From the NCBI RefSeq assembly GCF_001541345.2, contig NZ_LMVL02000005.1:186001-250000 (forward strand): DNA of 64,000 nucleotides, written 5' to 3'. The translations under genes and the position numbers were made by a program. The notes beneath the pieces were generated by a model that worked only from the letters and a program-made list of their open reading frames with translations, was not told the origin of the DNA and searched no databases. Shown piece after piece: positions 1 through 10,055 of this stretch (its first letter is position 1; each line of letters starts with the position of its first letter). Source of the DNA: Gillisella vitis. GTDB taxonomy: Bacteria; Pseudomonadota; Alphaproteobacteria; Rhizobiales; Rhizobiaceae.

Positions 1-7
1 ATCCTGA

Positions 8-2296
<2,289 letters not shown>

Positions 2297-2304
<8 letters not shown>

Positions 2305-3580
2305 CACAGTCGCCAAGGCGGATGGTATCGACGCGCTGATGCTGGACATCGGCGCCAAGGCCAAGGCCGCTGCGCGACCGTTGGCAATTGCCTCGGCTGA
2401 CCAGAAGAATGCCGCGTTAATCGCCATGAGTGAGGCGATCCTGACTGGAAAAAGCCAGATCATCGCTGCCAATGCTATCGATCTCAAGGCTGCGCAAACG
2501 GCAGGGCTGGCGGCATCCTTCATCGACCGGCTCACGCTGAATGAAGAGCGGATCACCGCGATGGCCAAGGGCCTGCGCGAGGTGGCCGAGTTGAAAGACC
2601 CGGTCGGTGAAGTCATCGCGGCCTGGGAGCGTCCGAACGGTTTGAAGATCGAACGGGTCCGTACTCCGCTTGGTGTCATTGGGGTGATTTACGAAAGCCG
2701 CCCGAATGTGACGGCGGATGCGGGGGCACTTTGCCTGAAATCCGGCAATGCCGTGATCCTGCGGGGCGGTTCGGACTCAGTCAATTCCTCGCGCGCCATT
2801 CATGCCTGCCTGGTGGCGGGGCTTATGGCCGCCGGGCTGCCGGAACATGCCATCCAGTTGGTGCCGGTTACGGATCGTGCTGCGGTCGGTGCGATGCTGA
2901 CCGGGCTGAACGGCACGATTGACGTGATCGTACCGCGGGGTGGCAAGAGCCTGGTGGCACGGGTGCAATCGGATGCGCGCGTGCCGGTCTTTGCCCATCT
3001 GGAAGGGCTCTGCCACGTCTATGTCGATGGCTCCGCCGATCTCGATATGGCGAAAAACATCGTCGTCAATGCCAAGATGCGTCGGACTGGCATTTGTGGC
3101 TCGGCAGAAACTCTGTTGGTCGATAGCGCTGCCATCGGCAGCCATTTGATGCCGCTTCTTGAAGCCCTCACCGAAGCTGGTTGTGAAATCCGTGCCTCGG
3201 CGACGGTGTTGAAAGTCTTTCCTGGCCTGAAGCCTGCCGTGGACGAGGATTGGCGTACTGAATATCTCGACGCGATCATCTCGGTTGCCGTTGTCGATGG
3301 CATCGGTGGGGCCATCGACCATATCGCCCGTTACTCTTCCAACCATACCGAGGCGGTGATTGCTGAAGACCCTGCTGTGGTCGAGCGGTTTTTCAACGAA
3401 GTGGATTCGGCTATCCTGCTGCACAATGCCTCGACGCAATTTGCCGACGGCGGCGAATTCGGCATGGGCGGGGAAATAGGCATTGCCACCGGCAAGATGC
3501 ATGCGCGCGGGCCGGTTGGCGTCGAGCAATTGACCTCGTTCAAGTACCGGGTGCATGGCACCGGTCAGATCCGGCCCTGA
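2297..3580 (+). CDS. proA: Gamma-glutamyl phosphate reductase (proline biosynthesis, step 2)
   Basis: NADPH-dependent reduction of gamma-glutamyl phosphate to glutamate-5-semialdehyde, which cyclises to pyrroline-5-carboxylate. It is an aldehyde-dehydrogenase-fold protein of normal length (427 aa). The catalytic cysteine lies in the RTGICGSAE segment at about residue 267. The motifs VIYESRPNV and GGKSLV and the C-terminal [15 protein letters not shown] segment (here [11 protein letters not shown]) are typical of ProA. It acts directly on the ProB product, and the eight-base overlap with proB fits a channelled pair. Confidence 0.97.
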
Positions 3581-3617
3581 CGTGAGCCATCCCGGGGTCG
3601 CTGCACATTATCTGCGC

Positions 3618-4211
3618 ATGCCGCATACCGAGCGCGGCATGGTGGTTGGCCTGTTCGGCGGATCGTTCAATCCGCCGCATCAGGGACATGTGCTGGTGGC
3701 CGAAATTGCCCTTCGCCGGTTGGGCCTGGATCAGCTTTGGTGGATGGTCACACCCGGAAATCCACTAAAAAACCACAGCCAACTGGCGCCTCTGGCCGAG
3801 CGGCTGGCGCTCTGCAAGGGGCTGGCGCAAGACCCCCGTCTGAAGATCACCGCCTTTGAGGCGGAACTGGGCACGAGCTACACCGCGCGTACATTGGACC
3901 ATGTGAAGCGGTTGAACCCGCATGTGCATTTCATCTGGATCATGGGGGCGGATAATCTTCGCTCGTTTCACCATTGGCAGGATTGGCAGAAGATCGCCAT
4001 GACCTTTCCGATTGCGGTGATCGACCGGCCAGGTGCGACCCTGTCTTATCTGTCATCGAAAATGGCGCAGCGCTTCGATTTTGCACGGGTCGATGAAAGC
4101 GATGCTGGTGTGCTGTGGCGCAGGCAGGCGCCCGCCTGGACCTTCGTTCACGGACCGCGCTCAATGCTGAGTTCGACAGCGCTTCGCACAGGGCCTGTCT
4201 TGAAAGATTAA
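3618..4211 (+). CDS. nadD: Nicotinate-nucleotide adenylyltransferase
   Basis: Adenylates nicotinic acid mononucleotide to deamido-NAD, the penultimate step of NAD synthesis. The nucleotidyltransferase signature GGSFNPPHQGH appears near the N-terminus and the SSTALR motif near the C-terminus. The reading frame is open from 3555, overlapping proA. None of the candidate starts (3555, 3618, 3639) has a strong ribosome-binding site. I chose the ATG at 3618 because it gives a protein of 197 aa beginning just before the conserved MVVGLFGGSF segment. It lies in the obgE-to-rlmH cluster, an order common in Rhizobiaceae. Confidence 0.93.
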   Translation: MPHTERGMVVGLFGGSFNPPHQGHVLVAEIALRRLGLDQLWWMVTPGNPLKNHSQLAPLAERLALCKGLAQDPRLKITAFEAELGTSYTARTLDHVKRLNPHVHFIWIMGADNLRSFHHWQDWQKIAMTFPIAVIDRPGATLSYLSSKMAQRFDFARVDESDAGVLWRRQAPAWTFVHGPRSMLSSTALRTGPVLKD

Positions 4212-4297
4212 CTATTCAGTGCCACCTTATTCTTGGCTCACTGGCAATGGGTGCCTCTGAGTCGTTTTCGTGCTGTTACCGACGGAAAGGACAAACT

Positions 4298-4711
4298 CTG
4301 ACAACAGTACACACCAAGGGCCGCGCCACTGTCGCGATCCCGCAAAGCCCGGAACGTGGCGTCGATGCCGCAGCCCGCGCGCTTGAGCTGGTCCTCACAA
4401 GCCTTGAGGACTCGAAAGCAGAAGATATCGTCTCTATCGACATTGCCGGAAAATCGGCGCTGGGCGACTACATGGTGGTCGTGTCCGGTCGCTCATCCCG
4501 TCACGTCGTGGCGATCTGCGAACATCTCGTCTCCGATCTGAAGGACGAGGGCTTTGGCGCACCGCGCGTCGAAGGTCTTGAGACCGGCGATTGGGTACTG
4601 ATCGACGCCGGAGACATTATCGTGCATGTTTTCCGCCCCGAAATCCGCGAGTTTTACAACATCGAAAAGATGTGGGCCGCACCGGATATCGAGGAAAGCC
4701 GACTGCACTAA
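4298..4711 (+). CDS. rsfS: Ribosomal silencing factor RsfS (probable CTG start)
   Basis: Small DUF143/Iojap protein that binds L14 on the 50S subunit and blocks subunit joining when nutrients are short. Conserved RsfS segments are visible: the GKSALGDYMVVVSGRS stretch, HVVAICEHL and DAGDIIVHVF. There is no ATG between the nadD stop and the conserved N-terminus except far upstream ones that would add a poorly conserved extension into nadD. A strong ribosome-binding site (GGAAAGGA, 4284-4291) sits six bases before a CTG at 4298. This gives 137 aa, the normal family length. The start is inferred, not proven. Confidence 0.88.
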   Translation: MTTVHTKGRATVAIPQSPERGVDAAARALELVLTSLEDSKAEDIVSIDIAGKSALGDYMVVVSGRSSRHVVAICEHLVSDLKDEGFGAPRVEGLETGDWVLIDAGDIIVHVFRPEIREFYNIEKMWAAPDIEESRLH

Positions 4712-4874
4712 CCCTCACAGGCGGTATATTTGCCGGTCTGGAGATGGTATCGAGCCCGATAAAGGCAATGATCGTCGCGTGTTTTCGACGGGATGATCCT
4801 TGTCTGCCAAGAAAGCGAGCGGGTTTCCGTTCAGCTGGTATTGGTTTTGCGGATCGAACCTTCAAGAGGATGGG

Positions 4875-5357
4875 ATGCGGATAGGCATTGTTGCCGTTGG
4901 CCGGTTGAAAGCCGGGCCAGAGAAAGATCTTGTGTCACGCTATCTGGACCGTTTTGCCAAGGCCGGTCCAGCAAGCGGGCTGGAATTTTCTCGTGTCAGC
5001 GAGCTGCCGGAAAGCAGAGCCTCGAATTCGGCCACCCGTAAGCGGGAAGAGGCGGTGCAGATCGAAAAATCCCTGCCGGACAATCCTCTTGTCGTGGCGC
5101 TGGATGAGCGCGGCAAAAGCTGGGACAGCCAGGAATTTGCGGCTTATGTGGGTGACCACAAGGATCGTGGTCGCCGTGACATGGTGATCGTTATCGGCGG
5201 GGCCGATGGCCTCGACCCCGATTTCCGCGACCGTGCCGATCTGGTGCTGAACCTCGGAAAAATGACCTGGCCACATCAGCTGGTGCGCATCATGCTGGCA
5301 GAGCAGCTCTACCGTGCTGTTACCATCCTCTCCGGCCATCCCTATCACCGTTCCTGA
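4875..5357 (+). CDS. rlmH: 23S rRNA pseudouridine-1915 N3-methyltransferase
   Basis: SPOUT-class, SAM-dependent enzyme that methylates pseudouridine 1915 in helix 69 of 23S rRNA on assembled 70S ribosomes. The conserved SPOUT knot is plain: VIVIGGADGL, then the LGKMTWPHQLVR and LAEQLYRA segments and the terminal GHPYHR. Starting at the ATG at 4875 gives 160 aa, the normal length. The frame is open 25 codons further upstream, but that part resembles nothing in RlmH. It is the last gene of the obgE cluster. Confidence 0.95.
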   Translation: MRIGIVAVGRLKAGPEKDLVSRYLDRFAKAGPASGLEFSRVSELPESRASNSATRKREEAVQIEKSLPDNPLVVALDERGKSWDSQEFAAYVGDHKDRGRRDMVIVIGGADGLDPDFRDRADLVLNLGKMTWPHQLVRIMLAEQLYRAVTILSGHPYHRS

Positions 5358-5406
5358 CGCATTTTATGCGCACAATACAACATGTCTGTGATCGGCGCGT
5401 TTTTTC

Positions 5407-5435
5407 TTGACAGACAGCCTCCTCTTTAGTCATAA
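5407..5435 (+). promoter_or_regulatory. Candidate sigma70-type promoter for the Bfd-like gene
   Basis: A perfect -35 hexamer TTGACA at 5407-5412 is followed after 17 bases by TCATAA (5430-5435), a fair -10. It lies just upstream of the [2Fe-2S] protein gene and after the end of rlmH, so it most likely gives that gene its own transcript. The -10 is imperfect, so this is a prediction. Confidence 0.45.
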
Positions 5436-5478
5436 AACGAGAGAGTAGATGTCATGTTTGTTTAACGGGCTGAAGCCG

Positions 5479-5790
5479 ATGCTGGTGTGCAGTTGCAATT
5501 TCATCACCGAGAAAGAGATCCGCGATACGATCACGGAATTTCTTGAGCAGGACTGTTGGCAGTTGATTGTGCCTGCAAAGGTCTATCACGCCATGGAAAA
5601 GCGTGGTCGCTGTTGTGGGTGCTTCCCGAATGTCGTGGATATCATCGTCTCGACCACCCAGGCCTTTCACGCTCAGCGCAATAGCGATGGCGAAAACCTC
5701 GTGAATTTCATGGAGCGCTTGAAGCGTTTTCAGGAAGAACAGAAGAACGAGCTTATAGAACGCCGCAATCGTGTCAGCCGGACGGCCTGA
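5479..5790 (+). CDS. Bfd-like (2Fe-2S)-binding protein
   Basis: Small protein resembling bacterioferritin-associated ferredoxin, which reduces ferritin-stored Fe(III) so that iron can be released. Counting from the ATG at 5479 (103 aa), the likely cluster ligands are Cys4 and Cys6 (CSC) and Cys45/Cys48 within RCCGCF, a C-X-C...C-X2-C pattern of the BFD family. An extra cysteine is at 46. The C-terminal half is a charged helical tail not found in the roughly 65-aa enterobacterial Bfd. A start at 5449 (113 aa) is also possible. Bacterioferritin follows 300 bases downstream, which supports an iron-release role. The exact partner is inferred. Confidence 0.8.
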   Translation: MLVCSCNFITEKEIRDTITEFLEQDCWQLIVPAKVYHAMEKRGRCCGCFPNVVDIIVSTTQAFHAQRNSDGENLVNFMERLKRFQEEQKNELIERRNRVSRTA

Positions 5791-5828
5791 CCACTGGCCG
5801 CGTTCAGATACTGCAAACCCACCCACAG

Positions 5829-5851
5829 CCCCGCTTCATGCGGGGTTTTTT
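5829..5851 (+). terminator. Rho-independent terminator after the Bfd-like gene
   Basis: Six-base-pair GC stem (5829-5834 with 5840-5845), a five-base loop and a run of six T. It separates the Bfd-like gene from bfr, so the two are probably transcribed independently. Confidence 0.85.
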
Positions 5852-5911
5852 CGTTTTAGCAGCCTGCAAATGTGTCACGAGATCTCGTGTCAGGATTAGG
5901 CCATCCTCGTC

Positions 5912-5931
5912 TTTTTGGAATCATTCTAAAA
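5912..5931. promoter_or_regulatory. Candidate iron control element (Irr-binding ICE box)
   Basis: An interrupted palindrome, TTTTGGAA-TCA-TTCTAAAA, is close to the published ICE consensus TTTAGAA-N3-TTCTAAA recognised by the heme-responsive regulator Irr of Rhizobiales. It lies about 160 bases before bfr. In related bacteria Irr represses bacterioferritin when iron is low, so the position makes biological sense. Binding is inferred from the sequence only. Confidence 0.55.
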
Positions 5932-6092
5932 TTAATGCTCGACTTGGCAATTCAATCCTGCTTTTATCGCGCATATCGCTGGCAAGTTGTGCGAAGCGTT
6001 GTAAAACATTGGAGCGCACTGATAATTCTGTCGATTGCAGGCAATCGAAGCAGTTATCCGTGCCGGTAACCGTTTAAGATAGGGGTCCTGCG

Positions 6093-6578
6093 ATGAAGGG
6101 CGATGCAAAAGTTATTGAACGTTTGAACCAGGCATTGTTTCTGGAACTGGGTGCTGTCAACCAGTATTGGCTGCACTACCGTCTTCTGGAAGATTGGGGC
6201 TATACCAAGCTTGCCAAGAAGGAACGGGCGGAATCCATCGAAGAAATGCAGCATGCCGACAAGCTGGTCGAGCGGATCATTTTCCTGGAAGGCCACCCCA
6301 ACCTTCAGACTCTGGCGCCTTTGCGCATCGGTCAGACCGTCAAGGAAGTGCTGGAGGCCGATCTTGCTGGCGAATACGAAGCCCGGACGTCCTACAAGGA
6401 ATCCCGCGATATCTGTTATCAGGCTGGTGACTACGTCACCATGAAGCTGTTTGAACAGCTGCTGATGGATGAGGAAGGCCATATCGACTTCCTCGAAACC
6501 CAGCTCGAACTGTTCTCCAAGCTTGGCGCCGAAAAATACGGTCAGCTCAACGCAGATTCTGCCGACGCTTCGGAATAA
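6093..6578 (+). CDS. bfr: Bacterioferritin
   Basis: Heme-containing 24-meric iron-storage protein; it oxidises Fe(II) at a di-iron centre and stores it as a mineral core. At 161 aa it is full length. All ferroxidase residues are in place: Glu18, Tyr25, Glu51, His54, and downstream a Glu in LAGEYEAR and the EEGH pair. The heme-ligand methionine is Met52 in SIEEMQHAD. Expression is probably iron-responsive through the ICE-like site upstream. A bidirectional terminator follows. Confidence 0.97.
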   Translation: MKGDAKVIERLNQALFLELGAVNQYWLHYRLLEDWGYTKLAKKERAESIEEMQHADKLVERIIFLEGHPNLQTLAPLRIGQTVKEVLEADLAGEYEARTSYKESRDICYQAGDYVTMKLFEQLLMDEEGHIDFLETQLELFSKLGAEKYGQLNADSADASE

Positions 6579-6591
6579 CGTTGTTCCCATG

Positions 6592-6629
6592 AAAAAGGCC
6601 CGGTTTGCAGATGCGAACCGGGCCTTTTT
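6592..6629. terminator. Bidirectional terminator between bfr and htpG
   Basis: A 17-bp stem (6592-6608 with 6613-6629, one G-T pair) with a four-base loop, flanked by A5 on the left and T5 on the right. It can end transcripts from both convergent genes. Confidence 0.92.
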
Positions 6630-6641
6630 ATTTTTGATTGA

Positions 6642-8573
6642 TCAGGCGCGAAGTGCCTTTTCGAACAGCCGTCCCATGCGTTCCGCAAAGGCCCGGGCGT
6701 CGGCTGGTTTTTCGCCATCGAGAATGCGGGCCTGGTCGTAGAGCAAGTGGATCGCATCATTTTGCAGGGCTGGCGCATGTTGGGCACCCGCCATGGCCTT
6801 CACCAGCGCGTGATCGGCATTCAACTCCAGCACTGGCTTGGAAGTTGAGGCAAGCTGACCTGCTCCGGCCAATATTTTCTCCAGCTGACGATCATAACCG
6901 CTTTCTGGTGCCACAAGGCAGACGGGGCTTTCCGTCAGCCGATCTGAGGCGCGGACATCAGCAACCAGATCTTTTAACTGTTCCTTGGCGAGCGCCAGGA
7001 AGCCGGCAATATCTGCCTTTGCCTGGTCGTTGCTATCCTGGTCGCTATCAGCCCCGGCGTCGGCCTTGGCGAATTTGGCAAGGTCGGCTGCACCCTGGCT
7101 AACGGATTTGAAGGTCTTGCCTTCGAATTCAGGCGCATTCATCACCCAGAAACTGTCGATCTGGTCTGAGAGCAGTAGAACCTCGATGCCGCGAGCGCGA
7201 AAACCTTCCAGCTGCGGCGAGGCCTTCAGCTGTTCCAGATTGCTGCCAGTCAGATAATAAATGCTGTCCTGTTCCGGCTTGAGGTCCTTGATATAGTCGG
7301 CAAGGCTGCGCTGGTCGTCGCCTGATGTCGTAGTGCGAAAACGGGTAAGTCCCAGCAATTGGTTGCGCCGTTCAAAATCCTCATAGAGCCCTTCCTTCAG
7401 CACAGCGCCGAAATTTTCCCAGAGTGTCTTGTAGGTTTCGGGCTCGTTCTGGGCCAGCTTTTCCAGGGAGGTCAGGATGCGATTGGTCACGCCCTTGCGA
7501 ATGGCCGACAGGATCGGACTTTCCTGGATCATTTCCCGCGATACGTTCAGCGGCAGGTCGGCAGTATCGACAAGACCGCGCACGAAGCGCAGGTAACGTG
7601 GCAGAAGCTCGGCGTCGTCGGTGATGAACACCCGCTTCACATAGAGCTTGATACGGCCTTTGCGGTCGGGATCAAACAGGTCGAAAGGAGGCGTGCCGGG
7701 GACAAAGGCAAGGGCGGTATATTCGTGGCGGCCTTCGGCGCGGAAATGCACCGTCAAGGCCGGTTCGTCATATTGTCCGGAAATGCCGCGGTAGAAATCG
7801 GCATAGTCCTCGCTGCTGATCTCGGATTTCGAGCGGGTCCAAAGCGCTGTGCCTTCGGTGATCCGGGTTGGTTCGTCGCCGGGCTTTTCAACCAGAGTGA
7901 TCGCAACCGGCACATGGCCTGACTGCTGCTTGACGATCCGCTCGACGCGGGCGCGGGTGGCATAATCCTTGGCATCCTCCATTAGATGCAAGGTGATGCG
8001 GGTGCCACGGGCTGGCGCGTCGTCGGCATCGATTTCGCTGATGGAATAGCTGCCCTTACCGTCGGAAGACCAGGCCCAGGCCTGCGTCTCACCGGCACGG
8101 CGCGTTGCCACATCCACCTTGTCCGCCACCATGAAGCAGGAATAGAATCCGACGCCAAACTGGCCGATCAACTGGGCGTCATCGCCAGTCTTGCCGGCCT
8201 CCGCCTTGCTGGCTTCGATCCGCTCCATGAAGGCACGGGTGCCTGAGCGGGCAATTGTCCCCAGGGCTTCGATCAACTCGGCCCGGCTCATGCCTATGCC
8301 ATTGTCTTCGAGGATCAATTGCCTGTTATCGGCATCGAGCCGCAGTTGGATGCGGGGATCGGTATCGCTGGTGAGAAGGCCCGGCGTGGTAATCGCCTCA
8401 TACCGCAGTTTCTCGCAGGCATCGGCGGCATTGGAGACCAGTTCCCGCAGGAACACATCCTTATCAGAATAGACCGAATGCACCATCATGTGCAGAAGGC
8501 GGGCGACATCGGCTTCGAAAACATGAGATTCTGGTGTGGCTTCGGCCAGCTTTTCGGCGGTTTCTGTCGACAT
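6642..8573 (-). CDS. htpG: Chaperone protein HtpG (Hsp90)
   Basis: Bacterial Hsp90, an ATP-driven cytosolic homodimeric chaperone. The GHKL ATPase domain shows ELVSNAADAC, DNGIGMS and GQFGVGFYS in the first 150 residues. The middle domain (LYVKRVFI, LPLNVSREMIQ) and a helical C-terminal dimerisation domain follow. Length is 643 aa, slightly above the 624 of E. coli. It stands alone, divergent from rpoH2. I did not find a clean RpoH-type promoter in front of it, although heat-shock control would be expected. Confidence 0.97.
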   Translation of the reverse strand: MSTETAEKLAEATPESHVFEADVARLLHMMVHSVYSDKDVFLRELVSNAADACEKLRYEAITTPGLLTSDTDPRIQLRLDADNRQLILEDNGIGMSRAELIEALGTIARSGTRAFMERIEASKAEAGKTGDDAQLIGQFGVGFYSCFMVADKVDVATRRAGETQAWAWSSDGKGSYSISEIDADDAPARGTRITLHLMEDAKDYATRARVERIVKQQSGHVPVAITLVEKPGDEPTRITEGTALWTRSKSEISSEDYADFYRGISGQYDEPALTVHFRAEGRHEYTALAFVPGTPPFDLFDPDRKGRIKLYVKRVFITDDAELLPRYLRFVRGLVDTADLPLNVSREMIQESPILSAIRKGVTNRILTSLEKLAQNEPETYKTLWENFGAVLKEGLYEDFERRNQLLGLTRFRTTTSGDDQRSLADYIKDLKPEQDSIYYLTGSNLEQLKASPQLEGFRARGIEVLLLSDQIDSFWVMNAPEFEGKTFKSVSQGAADLAKFAKADAGADSDQDSNDQAKADIAGFLALAKEQLKDLVADVRASDRLTESPVCLVAPESGYDRQLEKILAGAGQLASTSKPVLELNADHALVKAMAGAQHAPALQNDAIHLLYDQARILDGEKPADARAFAERMGRLFEKALRA

Positions 8574-8742
8574 TATAACTCCCGTATCACATCAGGCAGC
8601 GTGCCAGAACGGTGCGGCGACCGGTCTTACAGCATGCAGCAAAAACAGTATTTTGCTGGCGTCGCAAAGGATGTCCCACCTGCGGCCCGCAACCGCCTTC
8701 AGGTGGCGAAAGATCAGGTGAAATTCAAGAGCTGAGATGGTG

Positions 8743-8769
8743 GCGGGATGACAGTCGTCCGCTTTTTTT
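8743..8769 (+). terminator. Orphan terminator-like hairpin upstream of rpoH2
   Basis: An eight-base-pair stem with one bulge (8743-8751 with 8755-8762), a three-base loop and seven T (8763-8769). No + strand gene ends before it, because htpG points the other way. It may end a short untranslated transcript or an antisense RNA of htpG. Confidence 0.4.
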
Positions 8770-8845
8770 GCGCTGCACCTTCCTGTTTCACCTGCGCTAA
8801 AGATGGGTCTTCGGCGCGCGGCAACATTTGTCGCGCCACTCCGTT

Positions 8846-8870
8846 GGAACATTCCTCGGCTTGGAGCGTT
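8846..8870 (+). promoter_or_regulatory. EcfG (general stress response) promoter of rpoH2
   Basis: GGAAC at 8846-8850, a 16-base spacer and CGTT at 8867-8870 match the EcfG/RpoE2 consensus GGAAC-N16/17-CGTT exactly. In Sinorhizobium meliloti rpoH2 is a known RpoE2 target, so both the element and its position agree with established regulation. The predicted transcript starts near 8877. Confidence 0.75.
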
Positions 8871-9058
8871 TCAGCGACGTTGGTACGGGCAAAACACAAT
8901 CATATCACTAGTCATATTAGCGTGAGCTATAACAGATATGTCGCGCAGTGATCCGTTTGGCAAGTCCCAGCGTAAAAGAATGAAACATTCATTGCCGTGG
9001 TTTCAACCTTTAAATTGCTCTCGACGCGGCTCGTGGTGCCGCGCGAATGGAGGCCTTG

Positions 9059-9916
9059 ATGAATTCCCTGCAAGCCGACAAGAAGCTCATCAGAATTGCA
9101 ATGGCTGCACCGTATCTGGAGCGCCAGGAGGAGCATGATCTGGCGGTCCGCTGGAAACACGGCAACGACCAGGTGGCCCGCAACCAGATTGCCCATGCCC
9201 ATATGCGACTGGTGATTGCCATGGCTTCCAAGTTCCGTGGCTTTGGCTTGCCGCTCGGCGATCTCATTCAAGAAGGCTATATAGGGCTGCTGGAAGCTGC
9301 GGCAAGGTTCGAGCCGACCCGCGAAGTGCGTTTTTCGACCTATGCCGGTTGGTGGATTCGCGCCTCCATGCAGGATTATATCCTGCGCAATTGGTCCATC
9401 GTGCGCGGCGGCACCAGCTCCTCCCAGAAAGCACTGTTTTTCAACCTGCGCCGGTTGCGGGCAAAGCTTGCCCAGGGCGATCAACGCCTGACCGATCAGG
9501 CCATTCACCAGGAAATCGCCACTGCGCTTGGCGTCAGCCTTGCCGATGTGCAGTCGATGGACGCCCGGCTCTCTTCCAACGACACCTCCCTGCAAGCACC
9601 GATTTCCAACAACGGTGAAGAGGGTGCCGAGCGTCTGGACATGCTGGCCAGCGATGAGCCGACACCGGACGAGCAGGTGACGGATATGATCGATACCGAG
9701 CGCCGCCTGGACTGGCTACGCGGCGCCATGGCGCATCTGAATGAGCGCGAAATGCGCATCATTCGTGCCCGGCGGCTTTCTGAGGATGGCGCCACCCTTG
9801 AGGAGCTGGGCTGTGAGCTTGGTATTTCCAAGGAGCGGGTTCGCCAGATCGAGACCCGGGCGATGGAAAAGCTGAAGGTAGCGCTGGTTGAGGCCAATCC
9901 GCAGATGGTGGCCTGA
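9059..9916 (+). CDS. rpoH2: RNA polymerase sigma factor, RpoH2 type
   Basis: Alternative sigma factor of the sigma32 group. Region 2 (GDLIQEGYIGLLEAA, then FSTYAGWWIRASMQDYI), the RpoH box (QKALFFNLRR) and region 4 with its helix-turn-helix (LEELGCELGISKERVRQIE) are all intact. GGAGG at 9049-9053 stands five bases before the ATG at 9059, so I prefer that over the ATG at 9047; the protein is 285 aa. I assign it to the RpoH2 subgroup because an EcfG-type promoter precedes it, as for S. meliloti rpoH2, and because its sequence resembles that subgroup. It would work as a second tier in the stress-response cascade. Confidence 0.88.
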   Translation: MNSLQADKKLIRIAMAAPYLERQEEHDLAVRWKHGNDQVARNQIAHAHMRLVIAMASKFRGFGLPLGDLIQEGYIGLLEAAARFEPTREVRFSTYAGWWIRASMQDYILRNWSIVRGGTSSSQKALFFNLRRLRAKLAQGDQRLTDQAIHQEIATALGVSLADVQSMDARLSSNDTSLQAPISNNGEEGAERLDMLASDEPTPDEQVTDMIDTERRLDWLRGAMAHLNEREMRIIRARRLSEDGATLEELGCELGISKERVRQIETRAMEKLKVALVEANPQMVA

Positions 9917-9944
9917 CCAGACCCAATAGATCGAACCAAATCTC

Positions 9945-10051
9945 TACAGCGTCCTTTGTGCGTTTTATAAAACGCACAAAGGACGCTGTAATGCTTTAAA
10001 TCTGCTGCATAATTTTCTCCTTAGATCGATTCCGATTTAAGGAATTATGCA
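9945..10051. repeat. Dispersed palindromic repeat, family B copy 1
   Basis: Two units side by side. The first is a perfect 46-base palindrome (9945-9990), beginning TACAGCGTCC. The second (10007-10051) is bounded by TGCATAATT and AATTATGCA and contains CCGATTTAAGG. Related units occur at 18478, 19177, 26745, 27965 and 41544. It lies between the convergent rpoH2 and M48 genes and may also act as a terminator. Confidence 0.75.
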
Positions 10052-10055
10052 TTGG

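Larger units (their letters stand above)
5791..6092. other. Intergenic region between Bfd-like gene and bfr
   Basis: About 300 bases without a convincing gene. It holds the terminator of the upstream gene and an ICE-like palindrome. The rest is more AT-rich than the flanking genes, as expected of a promoter region. Short open frames here show no ribosome-binding site or recognisable protein. Confidence 0.6.
8574..9058. other. Intergenic region htpG-rpoH2
   Basis: About 480 bases between two divergent stress genes. It contains a terminator-like hairpin on the + strand (8743-8769) and an EcfG-type promoter (8846-8870). The transcript from that promoter would have a leader of roughly 180 bases before rpoH2. 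I see no convincing protein-coding gene. Confidence 0.6.

Noticed and set aside
5360..5406. Possible terminator after rlmH
   Set aside because: There is a T run at 5401-5405, but only a four-base stem can be drawn over a long loop; too weak to call.
8938..9138. 66-aa frame between the EcfG promoter and rpoH2
   Set aside because: It overlaps the rpoH2 start in another phase, has no good ribosome-binding site and an irregular composition; more likely untranslated leader.
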